DNA from: Aquabacter sp. L1I39
Lineage (GTDB): Bacteria; Pseudomonadota; Alphaproteobacteria; Rhizobiales; Xanthobacteraceae
Assembly (NCBI RefSeq): GCF_017742835.1
Contig: NZ_CP072392.1
Location: 3,867,695 to 3,931,694, forward strand
DNA length: 64,000 bases
Reading direction: 5' to 3'
Position numbers and translations under genes: made by a program. The notes beneath the pieces are model-generated. The model saw only the letters and a list, made by a program, of their open reading frames with translations, ran no database searches and was not told the origin of the DNA. Shown one piece after another: positions 20,652 to 29,899 of the stretch; the first letter of the stretch is position 1; each line of letters opens with the position of its first letter.

Positions 20652-21461
20652 TCAGTGACCGGCGGATGTCTGTCCGACTGGAACCACATGGACGATGTGG
20701 TAACCAAGCTTGCGTAAAGCCCTCAAGAACGACGGAATCATGGCTGCCGTGTAGGTCTTGGTGTCGTGAAAGAGCACGATGCCGCCGTGGGAGGCCTCGA
20801 CGCGCTTCAGCACCAGGTCCAGCTCCTGGTCCGGCGTCATGATGTTCCAGTCACTAGCCCACAGGTCGGCGCCGAAGACGGAGATGCCTCGCTTTTCCAG
20901 ATAAGCGAGCAATTGCGGGGTCGAGGCGAAGCCTGGAAAGCGAAAGAAAGGCACGCGCGGCGTCCCGCCGGCCGTGCCATAGGCCGCCTTGTCGTCGGCG
21001 GCGAAGCCCTTCTCGATCTCCGCAACCGCTGCCTCGTACGGAATATGGGCCAGCGTCGCGGCCGGGTGGGTCATCGTGTGGTGGGCGAGCGTATGCCCCT
21101 CGGCGACGATCCGCCGCGCCAGAGCGGGGCGGGCCTGGGCGTTTTCTCCGATCACGAAGAAGGTGGCGCGGACACATTCCGCCTTTAGCGCGTCGAGAAT
21201 GGCGGCCGTGGTGCCCGGCCAGGGGCCGTCGTCGAAGGTGAGCACCACTTCCTTGGGCGCGAGCGGCAAGGATTGCGGGAAAGACTTGGTGCCCACCCGC
21301 ACGCCGGCGGGCACTTCCAGCACGCGGGCCGTGCCCAGTGCCTCCGGGCCGCATGCGGTGGCGAGGGCGGGTGTCGCCCCCACCATGAGGCAAAAGCCGA
21401 TCAGAGCCCCAAGACGGGCTGTGAATGGGGGGCGTGGCAAGGGAAGGAGCGCATGGGACAT
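20652..21461 (-). CDS. Secreted polysaccharide deacetylase
   Basis: A second NodB-domain deacetylase, clearly paralogous to its downstream neighbour: both have C-x-P-(E/D)-A-L-G-T after the signal peptide. The catalytic motif L-T-F-D77-D78-G-P and metal histidines H128 and H132 are present, as are R-F-P-G and L-F-H-D. The signal peptide covers about residues 14-35. ATG 21461 gives 269 residues and follows an AGAG-containing site; the frame is open to 21671 but that extension is arginine-rich and unlikely. It lacks the long Ala/Pro tail of its neighbour. Confidence 0.92.
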   Translation of the reverse strand: MSHALLPLPRPPFTARLGALIGFCLMVGATPALATACGPEALGTARVLEVPAGVRVGTKSFPQSLPLAPKEVVLTFDDGPWPGTTAAILDALKAECVRATFFVIGENAQARPALARRIVAEGHTLAHHTMTHPAATLAHIPYEAAVAEIEKGFAADDKAAYGTAGGTPRVPFFRFPGFASTPQLLAYLEKRGISVFGADLWASDWNIMTPDQELDLVLKRVEASHGGIVLFHDTKTYTAAMIPSFLRALRKLGYHIVHVVPVGQTSAGH

Positions 21462-21727
21462 GGCTCTTTCTAGAGCGTGGACGCGAAGCGGAAAAGGGAA
21501 CGGCCGCGCCGACGTATCGGCGCATCGCAACGTCAAGCCACGCGCTGGGGAACCTTGGACGGGGCCGGGCCGTTGCCTCTGTGAAAGCCGATTTTGAAGC
21601 CTTCTTGCCACGGCGCCGCACATCAGAAGGGATGCCTGCTCATGGCGCTTCCCTCCCACGCCGCGCCGCACTAGTAAGGCTCTTCAATTGCGAAGCGTTC
21701 TGAGTTCCAGCGCGGAAAGGGGAGGGG

Positions 21728-23134
21728 ATGCGCGAGCACGATCCCGCCATCGACGACAAGGTCGCCCCCGCCGTCCGCGATGAGGAGGGTGTTCTCCTTC
21801 CCGACTTCGTCGACCGCATCTCCGCCGCCATCGCCGAAATGGACCGCGGCGCGCTGAAGCAGGATCTCGCGGGTCTTCACGAGGCGGATCTCGGCGATCT
21901 CATTGAGGCCCTCGACGCGGAGCAGCGCCCCCAGCTGATCGAGCTTCTGGGACGCGACTTCGACTTCACGGCGCTCACCGAACTCGACGAGACCATGCGC
22001 GTCCAGATCCTCCAGGCGCTCAAGCCCTGGACGGTGGCGGAAGGCATACGCGACCTCGATTCGGACGATGCGGTCTATATCCTCGAGGATCTCGAGGAAG
22101 ATGACAAAGCCGACATCCTCAAATATATCCCCGCCCCCGAGCGGGTCGCCCTGCAGCGCTCCCTCGACTATCCCGAGGAAAGCGCCGGCCGGCGCATGCA
22201 GACCGAGTTCATCGCGGTGCCGCCCTTCTGGACGGTGGGGCGCACCATCGACTATCTGCGCGACACCACCGATTTGCCGGACACCTTCTATGAAGTGTTC
22301 GTGGTGGATCCCGGCTATCGCCTCATCGGCGCGGTGGCGCTCGACCGCCTGCTGCGAACCCGCCGCCCCACCTTGCTGACGGCGGTGAAGAACGAGCAGC
22401 GCCATGTGGTCAAGGCGAGCGACGACCAGGAGGACGTCGCCCGCATGTTCGAGCATTACAACCTGGTCTCGGCACCCGTGGTCGATGATGCGGGCCGCCT
22501 CGTGGGTGTCATGACCATCGATGACGTGGTGGACGTGATCCAGGAAGAGGCGGACGAGGATCTGCGCGCCATGGCCGGCGTCGGCAGCGACGAGGAACTC
22601 TCCGACACCGTGCCCTATACCGCCCGCAGCCGGCTGCCCTGGCTGGTGATCAATCTGGGCACAGCGTTTCTGTCCGCGTTCATCATCGGCCTGTTCTCGG
22701 CCACCATCGAGCAGATGGTGGCACTGGCCATCCTGATGCCTATCGTCGCCTCCATGGGCGGCAATGCCGCCAATCAGACCATGACGGTGGCGGTGCGTGC
22801 CCTGGCCACCAAGGATCTGGGGAGCCACAATGCGCGGCGGGTGGTTACCCGCGAAGTGCTGGTGGGTCTCCTGAACGGGGCGATCCTGGCCGTCTTTCTG
22901 GGCCTGATCGCAGCGGCCTGGTTCGAGAACCTGCAGCTCGGCGGCGTAATTGCGGCCGCGCTGGTGGTGAACATGCTAGCGGCTGGCCTGTTTGGAATCC
23001 TCGTGCCGCTCACCATCCAGCGCCTGAAGCTCGATCCGGCGGTTGCGTCGGGGGTGTTCGTTACAACCGTAACGGACAGCGTTGGCTTCTTTTCCTTTCT
23101 GGGATTTGCTTCGATTTGGTTCGCAAAGGGTTAA
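21728..23134 (+). CDS. mgtE: Magnesium transporter MgtE
   Basis: Mg2+ channel gated by cytosolic magnesium. The 468-residue protein has the N-terminal superhelical domain (about 35-135), paired CBS domains (about 140-265), and a C-terminal five-helix membrane domain from about residue 295. In that domain P-I-V-A-S-M-G-G-N-A-A-N-Q is the pore signature. The start ATG is preceded by GGAAAGGGGAGGGG. It is divergent from the deacetylase pair. No M-box riboswitch was recognised upstream. Confidence 0.96.
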   Translation: MREHDPAIDDKVAPAVRDEEGVLLPDFVDRISAAIAEMDRGALKQDLAGLHEADLGDLIEALDAEQRPQLIELLGRDFDFTALTELDETMRVQILQALKPWTVAEGIRDLDSDDAVYILEDLEEDDKADILKYIPAPERVALQRSLDYPEESAGRRMQTEFIAVPPFWTVGRTIDYLRDTTDLPDTFYEVFVVDPGYRLIGAVALDRLLRTRRPTLLTAVKNEQRHVVKASDDQEDVARMFEHYNLVSAPVVDDAGRLVGVMTIDDVVDVIQEEADEDLRAMAGVGSDEELSDTVPYTARSRLPWLVINLGTAFLSAFIIGLFSATIEQMVALAILMPIVASMGGNAANQTMTVAVRALATKDLGSHNARRVVTREVLVGLLNGAILAVFLGLIAAAWFENLQLGGVIAAALVVNMLAAGLFGILVPLTIQRLKLDPAVASGVFVTTVTDSVGFFSFLGFASIWFAKG

Positions 23135-23307
23135 TATTCAAAGATCTGCGCAAGTTGCCCTTGCGCATTCGATCCGAGGCCTCCTAATAAGGTCCCGCCG
23201 TCAGATAAGAATTCCAGGCACAAGCCTGCCGCGGCGCTACGGAGGCTGAGATTCCCAGGCGTTCGGGCGCCGTAGCCCAAACCTTTACTTTCGCCACTGC
23301 GTCCGCG

Positions 23308-25476
23308 GTGTCCCTCGTGCTGGTCTGCCTGCTGGCGCTTGTGGTCGTGGTGATGGTGGATCGCGACCGGCGGGCGCTTCGCGTCGAGCAGCGCGAAGTC
23401 CGCGCGGCGCTTCACCACCACGCGGAGGTGATGAATCGTACGCTCGCGCTCATGACGGAAGAGGCCGGTCCGATCGCCGGCGACCCGCGCGAAGGGCTGC
23501 ACCAGCTTGAGCAGCGGTTGGCGGCGCCACTGTTTCATCGATTCTCATATGAACGCACCTATCTGGTCGATGGCGCAGGCAATGTCCTTTTCGCTGCGTC
23601 CGATGGCGACCGGGTCTCTGATTCCGAGAGTTTCGCGACCTTGCGCGCCACGTTCCAGCGTTTGACCGCCGGGCCGGCGACGCTCACGGAGGGCGGGAGA
23701 GAAGGTATTCTCGTCGATGGAAACGTGGTCGGTCTCGCCACCATGCGGCGGATCGCGCCCCCCCGTGAGTCGGGCCGGCATGTGGTCTATCTGGTGGCTG
23801 TCGACGTGCTGGACCGTGACCTCCTCGACCAGATCGAGAGCCGGGTGGGCGTGCAGGATCTGCGGCTCAGCGCGGCTCCGGCGGTTCAGGCGCAGGAGAA
23901 CGGGATTGCGCTCGCCTCGCTCCAGGGACCAAACGCCGTCGATCTTCTGCTGGCCTGGAAGCCGGTTCGATCCGACTGGATGTCCCTCCAGCACGTCACG
24001 CCCGTGGTTGCCCTGCTTTCCTCACTGCTTCTGGCGATCTGCGTCAGCCTGCTCGTCCGGGCGCGCCGCTACAGCCGGGCGCTGGCCGCCAGCGAGGTCC
24101 GCGCCCGCGCCCTGGCTTCGCGGGACTATCTGACGGGGCTCTACAATCGCGGCCATTTCATCGGCGAACTCACCCGCCAGGTGGATGCGCTGAAGGAGGG
24201 AGACAGCCTCGCGCTCTTCTTCATCGATCTCGACGGTTTCAAGGACATCAACGACACGCTCGGCCACGGCGTCGGCGACGACCTCCTTCGCCATGTGGCC
24301 GAGCGCATCAGCGAGTGCATGGGTTCGTCCGGGCTCGCCGCGCGCTTCGGCGGAGACGAGTTTGTGCTGTTTCTGTCGCCCGATGGCATCCGCAAGGCGC
24401 ACGATCTCGCCCCGCGCCTCCTGGAGGCGGTGCAGGTGCCGTTCGACGCCGAAGGGCACGGCCTCAGCGTCGGTGCCTCTATCGGCGTGGCCTTCGCGCC
24501 CGCCCACGCCACCCAAGCCCGCGAGTTGATGCGGCTTGCCGACATCGCGCTCTATCGTGCGAAGGAGGAGGGCCGGGGCATTTTCCAAGTGTTCGAGCCA
24601 CAGCTGGAAGTGGAGGTTCGTAACCGGCGCACGGTGGAGCAGGAACTGGAGAGCGCCATCGCGCAAGATCAGCTCCTTCTCATGTTCCAGCCGCTGGTGG
24701 ATGTGGAGAGCGAACGGATCGTCGGCTTCGAGGCGCTGGTGCGTTGGCAGCACCCTGTGCGCGGGCTGCTTCTGCCGGAAGCGTTCGTTCCCGTGGCGGA
24801 ACGCACCCGGCTGATGCCCTCCCTCGACCGCTGGGTGCTGCGAGAAGCCTGCCGCCTTGGCCGGGATCTGATGGGCGTCTCCATCGCCGTCAACATGTCG
24901 GCGGTCAGCCTGCGGCAGACGGACTTCGCCGAGCACATCCTGGAGATCCTGCGGGAGGAGGCCTTTGATCCGGGGCGGCTTGAGATCGAGATCACCGAAA
25001 GCGCGCTGTTCCAGACCACCGGGCAGACCGGGGCGCAGCTGTTGCGCCTGCGGGAGGCGGGCGTGCGGATCGCCCTCGACGATTTCGGCACCGGGCATGC
25101 CTCCCTCATCCACGTCCGCCATGTGCCGGTGACCAAGATCAAGATCGACCGGTCCTTCATCGCCAATCTGGGCGTGGATCGGGATGCGGCGTCCATTGTC
25201 GAATATGTGGTTCGCCTCGGGCGTGCGCTCGGCATCGTGCTGACCGCTGAAGGCGTTGAGACACGAGAGCAGTTGCGCTTCCTGCGGGCTTTTGGTGCCC
25301 AGCAGGCGCAGGGCTACCTCTTCGCGCCGCCGCTGGCCATCGGTGTTGCCCGTGCCATGCTCGCGACCCAGCAGATGCAGCCCTCACAGATGGGAACCCA
25401 GCGCAGGCTCGCGGACCCGCCACCGCCGGACGATCCCTCCGCGGAAGGTACGATCCCTCGCGATGACGGGGTCTGA
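23308..25476 (+). CDS. Membrane-anchored GGDEF-EAL cyclic-di-GMP enzyme
   Basis: Predicted cyclic-di-GMP synthase/phosphodiesterase. An N-terminal membrane helix, a periplasmic CHASE4-like sensor region (about 30-230) and a second helix (about 232-250) precede the GGDEF domain. There F-G-G-D-E-F is intact near residue 347. The EAL domain keeps G-F-E-A-L-V-R (about 476), N-M-S, E-I-T-E, D-D-F-G-T-G, K-I-D and A-E-G-V-E-T, so both activities look possible. The only start is GTG 23308, which cuts into the first hydrophobic helix. The frame stays open for 33 more codons upstream without ATG, GTG or TTG, so the true start may be unusual. Length is 722 residues from the GTG. Confidence 0.93.
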   Translation: MSLVLVCLLALVVVVMVDRDRRALRVEQREVRAALHHHAEVMNRTLALMTEEAGPIAGDPREGLHQLEQRLAAPLFHRFSYERTYLVDGAGNVLFAASDGDRVSDSESFATLRATFQRLTAGPATLTEGGREGILVDGNVVGLATMRRIAPPRESGRHVVYLVAVDVLDRDLLDQIESRVGVQDLRLSAAPAVQAQENGIALASLQGPNAVDLLLAWKPVRSDWMSLQHVTPVVALLSSLLLAICVSLLVRARRYSRALAASEVRARALASRDYLTGLYNRGHFIGELTRQVDALKEGDSLALFFIDLDGFKDINDTLGHGVGDDLLRHVAERISECMGSSGLAARFGGDEFVLFLSPDGIRKAHDLAPRLLEAVQVPFDAEGHGLSVGASIGVAFAPAHATQARELMRLADIALYRAKEEGRGIFQVFEPQLEVEVRNRRTVEQELESAIAQDQLLLMFQPLVDVESERIVGFEALVRWQHPVRGLLLPEAFVPVAERTRLMPSLDRWVLREACRLGRDLMGVSIAVNMSAVSLRQTDFAEHILEILREEAFDPGRLEIEITESALFQTTGQTGAQLLRLREAGVRIALDDFGTGHASLIHVRHVPVTKIKIDRSFIANLGVDRDAASIVEYVVRLGRALGIVLTAEGVETREQLRFLRAFGAQQAQGYLFAPPLAIGVARAMLATQQMQPSQMGTQRRLADPPPPDDPSAEGTIPRDDGV

Positions 25477-25703
25477 GAGCACGCGCGCCGCTCTCGAACT
25501 GCAAAGAGAGAGATTATCGCACCTGTCGGATCCCCATGGGGGGCGGTATGCTGGATCCGGCGCCGGGCGCGCCGTGAAACGCGGCAGCTGCATATTCAGG
25601 TTGAATAAACGGCCATCCGTTTTATTTTTGTCGGGCCCCGGGCATTTGAACCCGCCGCAGGCGTCGCCGCGCAAAATGGTCGAGGGGCTGGAGGAGATCG
25701 CTC

Positions 25704-26876
25704 ATGTTGTCCAACTCCCATCGTGGCTTCGATTTCGATCTCGGCGAAACCGCCGACATGCTGCGCGACACGGTGCGCGCCTTTGCCGATGACAAGATCG
25801 CCCCACGTGCCGATCAGATCGATAAGACCAATCAGTTTCCCCGCGACCTGTGGCCCCAACTGGGGGATCTCGGTCTGCTCGGCATCACGGTCGAGGAGGA
25901 ATATGGCGGATCGGGGCTCGGCTATCTCGAGCACGTCATCGCCATGGAGGAAATCAGCCGCGCCTCCGCCTCGGTGGGCCTGTCCTACGGCGCGCATTCC
26001 AATCTGTGCGTCAACCAGATCCGCCGCAACGGTTCTGCGGACCAGAAGGCGCGGTATCTGCCCAAGCTGATTTCCGGCGAGCATGTGGGAGCGCTCGCCA
26101 TGTCGGAGCCGGGGGCCGGCTCGGACGTGGTGTCCATGCGCACCCGCGCCGAGAAGAAGGGCGACCGCTACGTCCTGAACGGGTCCAAGATGTGGATCAC
26201 CAACGGGCCCATCGCCGAGACCTTGGTTGTCTATGCCAAGACCGATCCCAATGCCGGCCCCCGCGGCATGACCGCCTTCCTGGTGGAGAAGGGCTTCAAG
26301 GGCTTCTCTACTGCCCAAAAGCTGGACAAGCTCGGCATGCGCGGTTCCGACACCGGCGAACTGGTGTTCGAAGATTGCGAAGTGCCGGAAGAAAATGTGC
26401 TCGGCGAGGTGGGCCGGGGCGTGAATGTGCTTATGTCCGGCCTGGATTATGAGCGCGCGGTCCTTGCGGCCGGTCCGGTCGGCATCATGCAGGCCTGCAT
26501 GGACGTGGTGCTGCCCTATGTCCACGAGCGCAAGCAGTTCGGCCAGCCCATCGGCACGTTCCAGCTGATGCAGGGCAAGATTGCCGACATGTATGTCACC
26601 ATGAATGCGGTCCGTGCCTATGTCTATGCGGTGGCGCGCGCGTGCGACCGTGGTGCGACCACCCGTGAGGATGCCGCCGGCGCAATCCTCTATGCCGCCG
26701 AGAAGGCCACCTGGATGGCCCTTGAGGCCATCCAGACCCTGGGCGGCAACGGCTATATCAACGACTATCCCACGGGCCGCCTGCTGCGGGACGCCAAGCT
26801 CTACGAGATCGGCGCGGGGACCAGCGAGATTCGCCGCATGCTCATCGGGCGTGAACTGTTCGAGAAGACTGCCTGA
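25704..26876 (+). CDS. Acyl-CoA dehydrogenase, probably isovaleryl-CoA dehydrogenase
   Basis: FAD-dependent dehydrogenase, probably oxidising isovaleryl-CoA to 3-methylcrotonyl-CoA in leucine catabolism. The 390-residue protein has [10 protein letters not shown] (about 132-141), K-M-W-I-T-N-G (about 162-168) and the C-terminal Q-T-L-G-G-N-G-Y. The Glu in L-D-Y-E250-R-A-V-L-A is where isovaleryl-CoA dehydrogenases place the catalytic base, rather than at the later position used by short-chain enzymes. No other leucine-degradation genes (carboxylase, hydratase) are adjacent, so the substrate call is moderately secure. Confidence 0.88.
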   Translation: MLSNSHRGFDFDLGETADMLRDTVRAFADDKIAPRADQIDKTNQFPRDLWPQLGDLGLLGITVEEEYGGSGLGYLEHVIAMEEISRASASVGLSYGAHSNLCVNQIRRNGSADQKARYLPKLISGEHVGALAMSEPGAGSDVVSMRTRAEKKGDRYVLNGSKMWITNGPIAETLVVYAKTDPNAGPRGMTAFLVEKGFKGFSTAQKLDKLGMRGSDTGELVFEDCEVPEENVLGEVGRGVNVLMSGLDYERAVLAAGPVGIMQACMDVVLPYVHERKQFGQPIGTFQLMQGKIADMYVTMNAVRAYVYAVARACDRGATTREDAAGAILYAAEKATWMALEAIQTLGGNGYINDYPTGRLLRDAKLYEIGAGTSEIRRMLIGRELFEKTA

Positions 26877-27021
26877 CCTTAATACCTCTGCGTCGCGGTC
26901 GGACCAATAAAAAGCCGCCGCGGCCAAAATGTCCCAGGTTACAACTGGCTGACATTGCGTCCCGCCTCTTTCCCTCCCTGCCCCGAATGTCTAATCGGAG
27001 GCGCGGGGTGGGGAGAGGCGC

Positions 27022-27822
27022 GTGGACGATTTCTTCACGTTATCGAAGATCCTGTGGACCCTTGCGGTCCCTTCAAACCTTTTGATCCTGCTGTCCGCCA
27101 TCGGCTTCGTCATGCTGCTGGTCGGCGTGTGGCGACCAGCGATCCTCGCCTTGGCGCTGGGAATCGGGGGGCAGGTGGTGGCGGGATTCTCGCCGCTGGC
27201 ACACTATCTTGTCTCGCCCTTGGAAGAGCGCTTCCCCCCGTTCAAGCCCGATGGGCAGCCGGTGGACGGCATCATCCTGCTTGGCGGTTCGGAGGTCCCC
27301 GACATTGCCCTGAGCCGCAATGTGCCGGCCGTGAACGATGCCGGCGAGCGGGTGATCGTGTTCAGCGCCCTTTCGCGCGCTTATCCCGCGGCTCAGCTCG
27401 TTTTCTCCGGCGGGTCCGCCGATCTGGGAGAAACCGCGCCGATGGAAGCCCGGGCCATCCGCGAAGCCTTCAAGGACGTGGGGGTCGATCCCGACCGGGT
27501 GCTCTATGAGGGGCGCTCGCGCAACACGGCGGAAAATGCCGCCTTTGTTCGGGCCATGATCGAGCCGAAGCCGGGCGCGCGTTGGCTGCTGGTCACCTCC
27601 GCCTTCCACATGCCGCGCGCCGTGGGCGCCTTCCGGGCTGTGGGCTTCCCCGTGATCGCCAATCCCGTGGACTATCGCACCATCGGGCCGGATGGACTGG
27701 CCGCGCCCTTCCTGCGGGCAGCTGAAGGGCTCGACCTGACCGACCTTGCCGCCAAGGAATGGGTGGGGCTCGGGGTCTATTACATGACCGGGCGCACGAA
27801 CGCCCTGTTCCCGGCGCCCTGA
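27022..27822 (+). CDS. YdcF family (DUF218) membrane protein
   Basis: A 266-residue protein with two N-terminal membrane helices (about 12-32 and 36-58) followed by a DUF218 domain. The family block D-G-I-I-L-L-G-G is near residue 80, with the later Y-E-G-R-S-R-N-T-A-E-N-A and T-S-A-F-H-M-P-R-A signatures. Members such as ElyC affect envelope or peptidoglycan-precursor metabolism, but the reaction is not settled. GTG 27022 is the only family-fitting start, preceded by GGGAGAGGCGC. It appears to be a single-gene unit. Confidence 0.88.
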   Translation: MDDFFTLSKILWTLAVPSNLLILLSAIGFVMLLVGVWRPAILALALGIGGQVVAGFSPLAHYLVSPLEERFPPFKPDGQPVDGIILLGGSEVPDIALSRNVPAVNDAGERVIVFSALSRAYPAAQLVFSGGSADLGETAPMEARAIREAFKDVGVDPDRVLYEGRSRNTAENAAFVRAMIEPKPGARWLLVTSAFHMPRAVGAFRAVGFPVIANPVDYRTIGPDGLAAPFLRAAEGLDLTDLAAKEWVGLGVYYMTGRTNALFPAP

Positions 27823-27835
27823 AGGCGGCGGCTCG

Positions 27836-28129
27836 TCAATCGTTGCGCGGCAGGCCCAGGCGATAGACGCCGCGGAATTCCTCCGGGTCCACCGGCTTAC
27901 CCTTTCGGAAGATCATGAGCCGGCCTTCCCGCGCGAGGCTCACCGCCACGCGCCGCACGAGGGGCAAGGCGCGTTGCCACTGGTCCGGCGGCAACAGGGC
28001 CTGAGCGACCTCAGTGGGAGATACGGTGCCGGCGTCTCCGGTTTCGGCGGCGAGGGAAAGAATGGTTCGGCTCACCTCCTCTTCGGCGGGGAGGGCGGCG
28101 CGGGGAGTGTCAGCGTCGAGCTTGCTCAT
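27836..28129 (-). CDS. DUF3253 domain protein
   Basis: A small 97-residue protein. The segment V-S-P-T-E-V-A-Q-A-L followed by L-P-L-V-R-R-V-A-V-S-L-A-R-E-G-R-L and F-R-K-G-K-P-V-D-P matches the DUF3253 winged-helix-like family; its function is unknown. ATG 28129 is chosen because a strong AGGAGGG site precedes it; the frame is open to 28357 but without family-like sequence. It converges with the YdcF gene, with only 13 nt between stops. Confidence 0.85.
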   Translation of the reverse strand: MSKLDADTPRAALPAEEEVSRTILSLAAETGDAGTVSPTEVAQALLPPDQWQRALPLVRRVAVSLAREGRLMIFRKGKPVDPEEFRGVYRLGLPRND

Positions 28130-28425
28130 GTGTCCCTCCTGGCATCGCCGGAGGCGCCGCGCAAGCCTCGCAAGTTGGGAGGGCAACGGGAAAATGCCGT
28201 TGTGACGTGGCCCATGGACGGACCCGCCAAGCGCCTCACGAATTGTGATTCGAGACGGGAATGTGGCGGGGCTTGCACGAAGCTGTGCATCGCACAAAGA
28301 ACCCCATTGCAATTTTATGAACGGTTCATTAACTAACGCGTTTGCGTGGCACATCATGTGCGTTGCGCTGCGGAAACCGGATTTCGGACCGCAACCGGAC
28401 CAAGATCCAGGGTAACCTTGTCATC

Positions 28426-28551
28426 ATGACAACCTCGACCGATCGCTCCTGCTGGTGCTTTGCACGTCGGATGATCGCCGTTTTCCTCGTCGCCATCTGT
28501 CTCGTCTATCTTTTTGGCGGTTTTGAGCCGACCCTCGTCGCAGGCCGGTAA
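28426..28551 (+). CDS. Putative small single-span membrane protein (41 residues)
   Basis: A short frame encoding a basic N-terminus (R-S-C-W-C-F-A-R-R) and one hydrophobic helix (M-I-A-V-F-L-V-A-I-C-L-V-Y-L-F-G-G). The layout is typical of small inner-membrane proteins. The stop TAA lies exactly in the loop of an intrinsic-terminator-like hairpin, which supports a short dedicated transcript. The frame is open back to 28342. The ribosome-binding site is weak (AGGGTA, about 12 nt upstream). No family was recognised; it could instead be part of a small RNA. Confidence 0.4.
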   Translation: MTTSTDRSCWCFARRMIAVFLVAICLVYLFGGFEPTLVAGR

Positions 28552-28565
28552 GGCCTGGGCTTTTT
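28541..28565 (+). terminator. Intrinsic terminator at the end of the small membrane-protein frame
   Basis: Stem CAGGCC / GGCCTG around loop GGTAA, then GGC and five T. The loop contains the TAA stop of the 41-residue frame. Confidence 0.75.
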
Positions 28566-28739
28566 CCTGCATTCCCAGGCTAATGTCGCGGCTGCGGCGT
28601 CCGAGGCTGTGAACAGCGTGTGGGCGAAGGGCTGTGGCGTGTGAGACCGGCGCACACCTTGCTATAAGGTGGCAATGCTGGTCTGCCCCGCGCGCTTTAT
28701 GCGATGTCGGGCCTGCGGGCCCTTGCCCGGGAGGGGCGC

Positions 28740-29441
28740 ATGACGCTCGCTTTGATCATCGCCAACAAGAATTATTCCTCCTGGTCCATGCGGCCTTGGC
28801 TCGCCCTGAAAGCGGCCGATGTGGATTTCGAGGAAAAGCTCGTGCCGCTCGGCAGCGATCTCTTCCGGAAGACGCTGGCGGGGCTCGGCACGGCCGGGCG
28901 CGTGCCGGTGCTGCTGGATGACGGTGCGGCCATCTGGGAATCGCTGGCCATCATCGAACATGTGGCGGAGCTCTATCCGGACCGTCCCTTCTGGCCCACG
29001 GATCGCGCAGCCCGCGCCATGGCCCGGGCGGTGGCCGCCGAGATGCATGCAGGCTTTCATTATCTGCGCCGGCACTTGCCCATGAATCTGTGGCGGCCGC
29101 CGGAGCCGCGGGCGCTGGACGAGGGCGGGGAAAAGGACCTCGCCCGCCTCACCGCCATCTGGACCGCAGCGCGTGCGCGGTTCGGGGCGGAGGGCCCGTT
29201 CCTGTTCGGACGCTTCAGCGCGGCCGATGCCATGTTCGCGCCCCTCGCCACGCGCCTGCGCACCTACCAGGTGCCGATGACGCCGGAGGTGGCGGACTAT
29301 GTGGCCGCCATCCATGCCTATCCCCATTTCGTCGCCTGGCGCGATGCGGCGCTCGCAGAGCCCTGGGAGGTGGCGGAGGACGAGGTGGATTGGCCGATCG
29401 TCAAGCGCGAGGCGGCGCCGCAGGGGACCACCGGGGCATGA
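28740..29441 (+). CDS. Glutathione S-transferase family protein
   Basis: A 233-residue cytosolic protein with an N-terminal thioredoxin-like domain (I-I-A-N-K-N-Y-S-S-W-S-M-R-P-W at the glutathione site, and G-R-V-P-V-L then E-S-L-A-I-I-E-H). The C-terminal domain is all-helical, with A-D-A-M-F-A-P near the end. The N-terminal S-S-W-S-M-R resembles a subgroup close to maleylacetoacetate-isomerase or YfcF-like proteins; the substrate is unknown. ATG 28740 follows a strong GGGAGGGGC site. It overlaps the next gene by 4 bp. Confidence 0.88.
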   Translation: MTLALIIANKNYSSWSMRPWLALKAADVDFEEKLVPLGSDLFRKTLAGLGTAGRVPVLLDDGAAIWESLAIIEHVAELYPDRPFWPTDRAARAMARAVAAEMHAGFHYLRRHLPMNLWRPPEPRALDEGGEKDLARLTAIWTAARARFGAEGPFLFGRFSAADAMFAPLATRLRTYQVPMTPEVADYVAAIHAYPHFVAWRDAALAEPWEVAEDEVDWPIVKREAAPQGTTGA

Positions 29442-29878
29442 GCGGCCCATTGCATCTCATCAAACTGTGCGTGGGCGCGGACTCGGTGGAGGACCTCACC
29501 GATTGGATCGCCGAACGCCTGGCCGAGAAGGCGGCGCGGGGCGAGCCGGTGGAGCAGTTTCACACCACGCGCATGGTGCCGTCCCGGCCCGACGAGTTGA
29601 AGGCGGGCGGATCGCTCTATTGGGTCATCAAGGGCGAGGTGCTGTGCCGGCAGGCGATCCTCGACATCCGTCCCTTCGTGGACGGGGAGGGCATCCGCCG
29701 CTGCCGCCTGGTACTGGACCCGGACGTGGTGCGGGTGGTGCCCCGGCCGTCGCGTCCGTTCCAGGGCTGGCGCTATCTGAAGGCAGCCGATGCGCCGGCC
29801 GATCTCGATGCGGCCCGCAGCGCTCCGGATTTGCCGGAAGCGCTGCAGAAGGAATTGCGGTCCCTCGGCCTTCTGTGA
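29438..29878 (+). CDS. DUF1489 family protein
   Basis: A 146-residue protein matching the alphaproteobacterial DUF1489 family: H-L-I-K-L-C-V-G at the start, H-T-T-R-M-V-P-x-R-x-x-E-L, S-L-Y-W-V-I-K-G, then Q-G-W-R-Y-L. The function is unknown. Its start overlaps the glutathione S-transferase stop (ATGA), so translation is likely coupled. It converges with sseA. Confidence 0.88.
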   Translation: MSGPLHLIKLCVGADSVEDLTDWIAERLAEKAARGEPVEQFHTTRMVPSRPDELKAGGSLYWVIKGEVLCRQAILDIRPFVDGEGIRRCRLVLDPDVVRVVPRPSRPFQGWRYLKAADAPADLDAARSAPDLPEALQKELRSLGLL

Positions 29879-29899
29879 GCCGAGAGACCGGGCACGGGA

